Shown: piece by piece, positions 48,353-54,188 of the stretch
Layout of the letters: the number at the start of each line of letters is the position of its first letter
Numbering within the stretch: the stretch's first letter is position 1
NCBI GenBank assembly: GCA_002327305.1
Contig: DCUZ01000093.1
Location: 623-54,810 of the forward strand
Reading direction: 5' to 3'
DNA from: Holophagales bacterium UBA2201
Lineage (GTDB): Bacteria > Acidobacteriota > Thermoanaerobaculia > UBA2201
DNA length: 54,188 bases
The notes under the pieces: model-generated
Seen by the model: only the letters and a program-made list of their open reading frames with translations
What the model was told of the DNA's origin: nothing
The model's database searches: none
Position numbers and translations under genes: made by a program

Positions 48353-49113
48353 GCGTAGGTGTAGGTGCGGTCCTGCTCCAGAAAGCCGAGGTTGGGGTTC
48401 CCCAGGGCCGCCACCTCTTTGCGGATGACGCCGATGTGGGGCGGCTTGAGGTGGTAGAGGTAGACCGGGACGTCCCGCTTGAGTTTCTTCACCTCCTCGG
48501 CGACGAGGGTGGGGACCAGGTGCTTGCTGATGAGGGCGATCTTTTCCATGGCGTTGCCGAAGGAGCACTCCATGAAGACCGCCTTGAGCGTGGGGGTGGC
48601 GTTGGCGATCTCCCAGATCCGCTTGGTGGGGGCGGTGTCGGAGGTGTAGAGGACGGCCGAATCGTGGCTCCCGACGAGGAAGCCGACGGTGGGGACGATG
48701 TGGTCCACGGTGACCGGGAGGTAGGTGACGCCGCGCAGTTCGAACGCCACCTCGGCGGTGATCTCCTGGAACTGGATGGAGGGGAGGTGCTTTTCCGGGA
48801 TCTTGGTGAAGTCGGGCCAGGTGTCGTTGTTGAACATGTTCTTCCGGATGTTGGCCATGGACTCCCGCGTGCAGTGGATGGTGAGGGCCTCCTCGGTGCG
48901 GCCGAACACGTTCTCCACGAGGAAGGGGAGCGAGGTGATGTGGTCCATATGGCTGTGGGAGATGATGATGTCCCGGATGCGGTACTGGTCCTCGAGCTCC
49001 AGGCCCCGGGTGAGCGACCCGGCGTCGAGGGCGGTGGTGCCGTCCACGACGAAGCAGGTCATGCGGTGCGCCGGCGATTCCCCTCCGAAGGCCCCCACGA
49101 TGCGGATGTCCAT
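48349..49113 (-). CDS. Class II cyclic-nucleotide phosphodiesterase-like MBL-fold hydrolase
   Basis: 254 residues. Metallo-beta-lactamase signature SHSHMDH near 53-59, DAGSLTRGL near 30-38, a second-site His in VTVDHIVPTVGF near 135-146, Asp in TSDTAPTK near 157-164, and HLKPPHIG near 225-232. The glycine-rich start GAFGGESP and the DAGSLT element match class II (PDE1-type) cAMP phosphodiesterases. It should hydrolyse a cyclic nucleotide or similar phosphodiester in the cytoplasm with two zinc ions. Followed by an overlapping 40-residue membrane protein gene. Confidence 0.8.
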   Translation of the reverse strand: MDIRIVGAFGGESPAHRMTCFVVDGTTALDAGSLTRGLELEDQYRIRDIIISHSHMDHITSLPFLVENVFGRTEEALTIHCTRESMANIRKNMFNNDTWPDFTKIPEKHLPSIQFQEITAEVAFELRGVTYLPVTVDHIVPTVGFLVGSHDSAVLYTSDTAPTKRIWEIANATPTLKAVFMECSFGNAMEKIALISKHLVPTLVAEEVKKLKRDVPVYLYHLKPPHIGVIRKEVAALGNPNLGFLEQDRTYTYA

Positions 49114-49123
49114 AAGTCCCTCC

Positions 49124-51943
49124 CTAAAAAGTATACCCTATCCAGAACGAATAGTACATATTCGATTCCGCGTCCTTGAAATCCCACCGCGAGGCCCAGT
49201 CCCAGTTCCAGTCCAGGCCGAGGAACCGGACCGTGAACCCGAGGCCGTAGGCGCTGAGGCCGTCCTTCAGTTGCCCGTCCTCCATGAAGGTGAAGTCCTC
49301 CTCCTTGAACCAGGCCGCCCCCGTGTCCCAGAAGAGGCGCCCCCGGATGTCCTGGAACCCTCCGAAGGGGAGGACCAGGTAGTCCACGAGGGGGAAGCGC
49401 AGTTCCACGTTGACGAAGAACGCCCGCGTGCCGAAGACCGACCGGTAATCGTAGCCCCGCAGGGTGTCGGTCCCGCCCAGGGCGAAGATGTAGGGGCGGT
49501 TCCCGCCGGAGTGGAACGCCCCGAGCCGGAGGGCGATCAGGCTCCGGCGGGACAGGGGGAAGTAGCGCCGGTAATCGAGGGCGGTGCGGGTGGACCCCGA
49601 ATCCTCGTCCAGCGCGGGGGAGTAGAACATCGCCAGTTGGAAACGCGCGCCCGCCATCGGTCCCGCGCGGCCCCAGACGCTCGTGTCGCCGTTGACGGAC
49701 GCGTACACGATGGGGCCGCTGTCGCTGTACTTGACGAACTGGATCCGCCCGCTCTCCGTCACGAAGGGATAGCGCTGGCTCCAGTACTCGTAGCCCGCCC
49801 CGCCGGAGAGGCGGTAGGAGGTGGAGATGGGGTACTGCAGGTAGCCGTAGCCGCCCGAGTACTGCATGGCCTGCTCCTGCTCGTACTGGCCGCTGCCGGT
49901 GTTGTCGTAGAAGACGTAGAACGAACGGGTGTCGTAGAGGGTGAACCCCCACTGCGTCCGGCGGGCCATGTTCCAGTAGGAGACCTGCATGTCGGAGTAG
50001 GAGCTCACCGCCTGCAGGTTGGCGAAGAGGTAGCGGGTGCCGATGAGGTCGGAGAACCGGAGGTAGGTCTCCCCGATGATCCGCTGGTCGGAGCTGACTC
50101 CGGCGCCCACGCTCCCATAGTTGAACTGCAGTCTGGGCCGGTAGCGGGGCTCCAGGTTGGCCTCGTCGAAGGGGATCGAGATGGCGGGGACGAAGGGCGC
50201 GGCCTCGACCGGGCCGGCCGGGTCCTCGTCGAAGGAGGCCAGGGCGCGCGGGTTCTCGGCGATGTAGGTCTGGAAGAGCCCCTTGTAATAGCCCGTGAAC
50301 ACGAGGACCGTGTGGCCGTCCGGGCGGACGCTGATGTCGGGCTGGAAGCAGGCCGTCCCCGCCGCCGTGACCTGCTCGGCCACGCGGCTGGCCAGGTCGA
50401 GGCGGTAGATGTTGGGGTAGTCGTCCCGGTCCCAGGTGTAGTAGAGCGTCCCCCCGTCCGGGGTGAAGACGGCGTCGCTGTGGCGGCCGGGGGAAAAGGT
50501 GGCCTGCTCCCGCCGCGAGGGGTCTTCCAGGTCGAGGAGGAAGATCTGGGAGTCGGCCCCCGTGTAGGCGGTGTAGGCCAGGCGCCGGCCGTCCGGGGAG
50601 AAGGCGGGGGAGCCGTCGTAGGCGGCATCGTTGGTGAGGTTGGTCACCTCGCCGGTGGCCAGGTCCAGGCGGAAGAGGTCGGCCTGGTTTTCGCGCCAGC
50701 CGGAGAAGACGATGCTCCCGCCGTCGGGGGCGAAGGCGGGGGAGGAGGGCTGGTCCACCCCCAGGCTCCAATCCCGGAGGGCGCGGCCGCCCGTCATCGA
50801 GGCGAGGAACAGGCGCTTGTCCTTCTCCTTGCGGCCGAAAAACGCCACCGCGTCCCCGTCGGGGGAGACGGCCAGGTCGCGCCCCATGTCGGGGCCGGTG
50901 GTGAGGAACTGCGCCGAGAGGTACTCGAACCGGTGGACGAGCCCCGGGGTGAGGTTTTGGAAGATGCGGCTCCCCTTCATGGTGAAGACGGCCACGTCCA
51001 CGTCGCCCTTGTGGGTGGTGACGGCCGCGAGGAGGTCGCCGGAGGGGAAGAGGACCGGCGAGACCATCTGCACGCCGCGGATCTTCTTGGACCACATCAG
51101 GGGCCGCCCGTACTGCTCGGGTTCCCCCCATTCGGCCAGGGCGGGAAGGTATTTCGCCCTCAGCCAGAGGCGGAACTGCCGGTCGAATTCGAACGGCTCG
51201 ATGTCGAAGGCCCGCTTCAGGGCCTTCTCCACGGTGGACTCCAGGTTGGACCGGTACTCGTAGAGGAAGCGGCGGAACCCCTCCTCGCCGTGGTTCTCCA
51301 CCATGAAGTCGAACACCGCGTGGCCGAACCGGTAGGCCATGTAGCCGTACACGCCGTCGGCGGTGACGGAGGGGATGCGGTCGGCCATGACGAAGTCCCG
51401 CAGGAACATCCGGGCGTAGGCGCTCTCGTCGTCCGCCATGTAGGAGGCCATCCCCTCCATCAGCCACTGCGGGATGGAGCGGAAGAGGGCCTTGCCGATC
51501 TGTCCCTGGTAGAAGATGGAGAACTGGAAGACATGGGTGAGTTCGTGGAGGATGAGTTTCTGGAGGCGCTCGTCGGGAAGGTCCACCGGCATCACCATCC
51601 GGTTGCGGATGGGTTCGGCGAAGGCCCCCACCCCCTCCGGGATGAATTGCAGGATGACATTGGTCTGCTCGAACTCGGAGTGGGTGCGGTAGATGATGAA
51701 GGGGACGGGCTTTTCCAGGGTGTGGTTCAGTTTGCGGGAGAGGTGGTCGTAGGCGCTCTCGGCCATGGAGGCCACCGTCTCCAGCCGGTCCTGGGTCTCG
51801 GGGTAGAAGTGGATGGCGAAGTGGGTGGTGTTGTAGACCTGCCACCGGAACCGGTCGTAGGCGATCTTGTTCCGGCCGAAGGGGAGGAGGGGCTGGGCGG
51901 CCAGAAGGACGGCCAGGAGGACCCCGAGGCGCTTAAAATTCAT
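49124..51943 (-). CDS. Metalloprotease / TolB-like propeller / BamA-like barrel fusion
   Basis: 939 residues. Signal peptide 1-22. A peptidase-MA-like domain (about 30-260) has the zinc motif HELTH near 134-138 and an EGMASY glutamate further on. A six-bladed TolB-like propeller (about 300-580) shows repeating FAPDGGSIVFSG, FSPDGRRLAYTA and FTPDGGTLYYTW blades. The C-terminal 340 residues are a BamA/TamA-like outer-membrane barrel (ALGGTDTLRGYDYRSVFG, FVNVELRFPLVDYLVLPFGG, final IGYTF). Such a protein would place a protease and propeller in the periplasm attached to the outer membrane, perhaps for envelope quality control. ATG 51943 overlaps the preceding gene by 11 nt. Confidence 0.83.
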   Translation of the reverse strand: MNFKRLGVLLAVLLAAQPLLPFGRNKIAYDRFRWQVYNTTHFAIHFYPETQDRLETVASMAESAYDHLSRKLNHTLEKPVPFIIYRTHSEFEQTNVILQFIPEGVGAFAEPIRNRMVMPVDLPDERLQKLILHELTHVFQFSIFYQGQIGKALFRSIPQWLMEGMASYMADDESAYARMFLRDFVMADRIPSVTADGVYGYMAYRFGHAVFDFMVENHGEEGFRRFLYEYRSNLESTVEKALKRAFDIEPFEFDRQFRLWLRAKYLPALAEWGEPEQYGRPLMWSKKIRGVQMVSPVLFPSGDLLAAVTTHKGDVDVAVFTMKGSRIFQNLTPGLVHRFEYLSAQFLTTGPDMGRDLAVSPDGDAVAFFGRKEKDKRLFLASMTGGRALRDWSLGVDQPSSPAFAPDGGSIVFSGWRENQADLFRLDLATGEVTNLTNDAAYDGSPAFSPDGRRLAYTAYTGADSQIFLLDLEDPSRREQATFSPGRHSDAVFTPDGGTLYYTWDRDDYPNIYRLDLASRVAEQVTAAGTACFQPDISVRPDGHTVLVFTGYYKGLFQTYIAENPRALASFDEDPAGPVEAAPFVPAISIPFDEANLEPRYRPRLQFNYGSVGAGVSSDQRIIGETYLRFSDLIGTRYLFANLQAVSSYSDMQVSYWNMARRTQWGFTLYDTRSFYVFYDNTGSGQYEQEQAMQYSGGYGYLQYPISTSYRLSGGAGYEYWSQRYPFVTESGRIQFVKYSDSGPIVYASVNGDTSVWGRAGPMAGARFQLAMFYSPALDEDSGSTRTALDYRRYFPLSRRSLIALRLGAFHSGGNRPYIFALGGTDTLRGYDYRSVFGTRAFFVNVELRFPLVDYLVLPFGGFQDIRGRLFWDTGAAWFKEEDFTFMEDGQLKDGLSAYGLGFTVRFLGLDWNWDWASRWDFKDAESNMYYSFWIGYTF

Positions 51944-52631
51944 AGAACCACCGCTTCTGCGCCACCTTCCGGGGGAGGAAGACCCCGCGCAGGTTGTCCT
52001 CGAAGGAGTGCATCCCCTCGAAGAACGCCGTGACGAAGTCCTGCTGGGTGCCCTTCTTGTCGAGAAAATGCTTGAAGTTCTCCTCCTCGAGGAGGGCGCC
52101 CGTCTCGGCGGAAAAGACCCACAGGAGCAGTTCCAGCGCCACCCCCGTCCGCTCCTTGAGCACCTGCCGGTAGTAGGTGCGCCCGTCGCGGGGGGAGACA
52201 TACTCCTCCGTCTCGTAGCCCGAGCGGTTGGTGATCTGGAAATCCAGCACCCCCGAGACCACGAAGCGGGCCCCGTACTGGGAGCCCAGCGTCTTCCAGA
52301 AGGCCTCCGATCCCTTGAGGGTGTCGATGTTGGACGAGGCCAGGGGGAGGCCCCGGCTCACCTCCACCCGGTACCGCCCCGCTTTGGAGAGGAGTTTGGC
52401 CAGGTAGTTCTGCAGTTCCTCCTCCGCCCGCCGGGCCTGCGGGTCGGGCGCGTCCGAGGCGGCCGAGGCGGCGAGGAAGGGGGCGATGAGGAGGGCGTCG
52501 CCCTCGGCGAGGGGGATCTTGGCCTTGCCGGGCAGTTTCAGCGCCACCAGGCGCGCCCCGGCGAGGGCGGGGGCGCTAACGAGAAGGATCAGGAGGCCGG
52601 TCAGCAGCCAGGTAGGCTTGGAGTTTTTCAT
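51933..52631 (-). CDS. Exported envelope protein, CsgG/LpoB-like middle
   Basis: 232 residues. Signal peptide 1-25 (ends APALAGA). The core (about 35-200) has ALLIAPFLAAS, an ELQNYLAKLLSKAGRYRVEV helix, YGARFVVSGVLDFQI and GVALELLLWVFSAETGALLEEENF, a strand/helix order like CsgG, LpoB and other outer-membrane accessory proteins. I do not recognise a defined family. It overlaps the propeller-barrel gene (11 nt) and the lipoprotein gene (56 nt), so the three are probably translated together and function together at the outer membrane. Confidence 0.65.
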   Translation of the reverse strand: MKNSKPTWLLTGLLILLVSAPALAGARLVALKLPGKAKIPLAEGDALLIAPFLAASAASDAPDPQARRAEEELQNYLAKLLSKAGRYRVEVSRGLPLASSNIDTLKGSEAFWKTLGSQYGARFVVSGVLDFQITNRSGYETEEYVSPRDGRTYYRQVLKERTGVALELLLWVFSAETGALLEEENFKHFLDKKGTQQDFVTAFFEGMHSFEDNLRGVFLPRKVAQKRWFYEF

Positions 52632-52941
52632 GGTTTTCCCGGATCCGCTTGTCGTTGGGGGCCAGCGCGACCGCCCGGGCGTAGTGGGCTTTGGCCTCTT
52701 CGAGCCTGCCGAGGGCCTCGGCCAGGACGGCCAGGTTGTTGAGATAGCGGGCGTTGGAGGGGTCCAGGGCCGACGCGCGCTCGAAACGGAGATAGGCCTC
52801 CTGATAGAGATTGAACTTGGCCGCCCGGGTGCCCAGGCGGGCCTGGGCCCGGGCCGGGTCGGCGGGGGAGGCGCTCCGGCACCCGGACGTCAGCACGACG
52901 AGGAGGGCGAGCGCGGCAACCACCCAAAGGGGAGACTTCAT
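52576..52941 (-). CDS. TPR lipoprotein
   Basis: 121 residues. Lipobox LTSGC near 17-21 marks a lipid-anchored protein. Two TPR units follow (about 43-105: AYLRFERASALDPSNARYLNNLAVLAEALGR and AKAHYARAVALAPNDKRIRE). Asp is not at +2, so the outer membrane is the likely site. First gene of the envelope operon with the CsgG/LpoB-like and barrel genes. Its start is 11 nt from a -10 shared with divergent dprA. Confidence 0.8.
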   Translation of the reverse strand: MKSPLWVVAALALLVVLTSGCRSASPADPARAQARLGTRAAKFNLYQEAYLRFERASALDPSNARYLNNLAVLAEALGRLEEAKAHYARAVALAPNDKRIRENHEKLQAYLAADRPPDPSR

Positions 52942-52950
52942 GGCCGATCT

Positions 52951-52957
52951 TATTATA
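52951..52957. promoter_or_regulatory. Symmetric divergent -10 between lipoprotein gene and dprA
   Basis: TATTATA reads as -10 TATTAT rightward (52951-52956, +1 near 52963 at the dprA ATG) and TATAAT leftward (52957-52952, +1 near 52945, 4 nt before the lipoprotein ATG). One AT-rich block can thus open for both directions. No good -35 is visible on either side. Confidence 0.55.
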
Positions 52958-52961
52958 CACT

Positions 52962-53996
52962 ATGGGTATGCATCCCCTATGGCCGCACCTGTTGCACCCG
53001 CGGTTCCCTTCCGAGAAGGCCTGCCGCCTGCTGGGAGAGGCGCGGGACCTCGGGGCGGTGGAGGCGGCCGCCCGCCGCCTCGGCTGGCCCGCCCTGCCGG
53101 AAAGCGAGGCGCGCCGGACGCTCGAGCGGTGCGCCCGGGAGGGGATCGCCGTCGTCGCCTGGGGCGATGACGGGTATCCCGACCCCCTGGCCCGCATCGC
53201 CATGCCCCCGCTCGCCCTCTTCGTGAAGGGGCGCCTCGAGCCCCGGACCGCCGTGGCCGTGGTGGGGAGCCGCCGCCCCAGACCCGAGAGCATGGAATTC
53301 GCGCGGCACCTGGCGGGGGAGCTCGCCCGCCGCGGCGCCGCGGTGGTGTCCGGGCTCGCGCGGGGGGTGGACGCGATGGCCCACCGGGGGGCCCTCGACG
53401 CCGGCGGCGCCACCTGGGCCGTCCTGGGGTCGGGCCACGCGCGGCTCTACCCCCCCGAGCACAAGGACCTGGCCGCCGCCGTCGCCGCCACGGGGGCGGT
53501 GGTGAGCGAGTATCCCCCCGACACGCCGCCCCACGGCTCCCGGTTCCCGGCCCGCAACCGCATCATCGCCGGCCTCTCCCGCGGCGTGGTCCTGGTGGAG
53601 GCGGCGGCCCGCTCCGGGTCCCTCATCACCGCCCGCCTGGCCCTGGAGGAGGGGCGCGACCTCTTCGTCGCCCCCGGCGGCGTCCTGGACGAGCGGTTCG
53701 TGGGGTCCAACTTCCTCATCAAGCAGGGGGCCAAACTGGTGCAGAGCGCCGAGGACATCCTGGAGGAGTACCCGGAACTGCCCGCCCCCGCCGCGGCTTC
53801 CCCCGCTCCGGCGGTGGAGGGGGACGAGGCCGCCCTCCTGGCGGCGCTGGCCGTCAACCGGCCCCGGGTGACGGACGATCTCGCCCGGGCCCTGAAAATG
53901 CCGGTGGCCGCCGTGGGGGCCGCCCTGACGGGACTGGAGCTCAAGGGGCTGGTCCGGCGCCACCCCGGCGGGGCGTGGACGAAAGCCCTTCGTTAG
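52962..53996 (+). CDS. dprA: DNA-processing protein DprA
   Basis: 344 residues from ATG 52962; ATG 52968 is equally placed for a leaderless message. The Rossmann-like DprA core (about 60-265) has VVGSRRPRPESMEFARHLA, SGLARGVDAMAHRGAL, VLGSGHARLYPPEH, RFPARNRIIAGLS and AARSGSLITARLALEEGRDLF. A C-terminal winged helix (about 285-340) has VTDDLARALKMPVAAVGAALTGLELKGLV. DprA protects incoming single-stranded DNA and loads RecA in natural transformation. No com genes are in the window. Confidence 0.93.
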   Translation: MGMHPLWPHLLHPRFPSEKACRLLGEARDLGAVEAAARRLGWPALPESEARRTLERCAREGIAVVAWGDDGYPDPLARIAMPPLALFVKGRLEPRTAVAVVGSRRPRPESMEFARHLAGELARRGAAVVSGLARGVDAMAHRGALDAGGATWAVLGSGHARLYPPEHKDLAAAVAATGAVVSEYPPDTPPHGSRFPARNRIIAGLSRGVVLVEAAARSGSLITARLALEEGRDLFVAPGGVLDERFVGSNFLIKQGAKLVQSAEDILEEYPELPAPAAASPAPAVEGDEAALLAALAVNRPRVTDDLARALKMPVAAVGAALTGLELKGLVRRHPGGAWTKALR

Positions 53997-54098
53997 GCGG
54001 CGGACGCTCCGAAAGCCAAGAAGCCGAAGCCCCTCCCGCGCGTAAACGGCATGGTCCGATTGTCCCCCCGTGTCGCCGGTCGCCTTTCCAATGCTGTC

Positions 54099-54119
54099 AT
54101 GCCGGACTTGATCCGGCAT
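54099..54119. repeat. REP-like palindrome near window end
   Basis: ATGCCGGA-CTTGA-TCCGGCAT, a perfect 8-bp stem with a 5-nt loop, in the gene-free 192 nt after dprA. Similar ATGCCGGACTTGATCCGGCAT palindromes are common extragenic repeats in other high-GC bacteria. No gene is seen in 53997-54188. Confidence 0.6.
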
Positions 54120-54188
54120 CGCGGAAGGTTGGGAGGCGGACGAATGGGCGCAAGGATGGCCCCCGAATTTTCTTAAAACCTTATATTC

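Noticed and set aside
48725..52033. Very long plus-strand frame opposite the protease/propeller/barrel gene
   Set aside because: GC-rich third positions on the other strand keep it open. The peptide is low-complexity Gly/Val/Glu/Arg with no domain, while the minus strand has a full domain set.

Overview
The window is high-GC (clearly above 60%), densely coded chromosome from a Gram-negative, respiring bacterium. Gram-negative features are an LpxL-type lipid A acyltransferase, a KdsC-type phosphatase, OmpA, TonB receptor and BamA-like barrels, and a phosphate porin. Three multiheme c-type cytochromes (11, 5 and 8 CXXCH sites) point to anaerobic or facultative respiration. Two exported proteins (42950-43507 and 35506-36099) look like families I associate with Acidobacteriota. 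That affiliation is my best guess, not a demonstrated fact. No rRNA, integrase, transposase or phage gene is present.

Layout. 1-3727: TPR protein (partial) divergent from an 11-heme cytochrome c fused to a b-type membrane domain (CbcL-like). 3895-9608: addA-addB-like recombination nuclease pair. 9660-12682: zinc-ribbon miniprotein, glycosyltransferase-like protein, OmpA protein, diguanylate cyclase. 12697-16732: two short-chain dehydrogenases (one FabL-like), a flavodoxin, a radical SAM/SPASM protein. 16914-19028: biotin-dependent carboxyltransferase and biotin carrier, ending in a hairpin array shared with the convergent DnaE-type polymerase (19273-22377). 22591-28788: phosphate operon rrf2-oprP-pstS-pstC-pstA-pstB, interrupted between pstS and pstC by a heptamer repeat array plus a four-helix-bundle (S23/IVP) gene. 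28967-32902: M28 peptidase and pentaheme cytochrome. 33006-35459: kdsC-lpxL-GNAT-deoxynucleoside kinase operon. 36281-40754: a probable reactive-nitrogen module (MarR, YgbA_NO protein, octaheme HAO-like cytochrome, DUF438/hemerythrin/PAS sensor, cupin). 40899-40971: tRNA-Glu. 41068-48098: methyltransferase, glucokinase, exported protein, DEAD-box helicase, HDAC-like deacetylase, TonB receptor. 48230-54188: cyclic-nucleotide phosphodiesterase with a tiny membrane protein, an operon for a metalloprotease/propeller/BamA fusion with two envelope partners, and dprA.

Three cross-cutting themes stand out. (1) Intergenic spaces hold short tandem repeats of 7-, 8- or 9-nt units, each locus with its own unit. 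One related insert lies inside the dnaE reading frame, flanked by 8-bp direct repeats. (2) Several promoters place the -10 hexamer so that transcription should start at, or within a few nt of, the start codon, implying leaderless mRNAs. (3) Two perfect 6-7-6 palindromes sit in promoters, at the polymerase gene and at rrf2, and look like repressor operators. The most interesting candidates are the repeat/S23 cassette splitting the pst operon and the 36-41 kb nitrogen-stress cluster.
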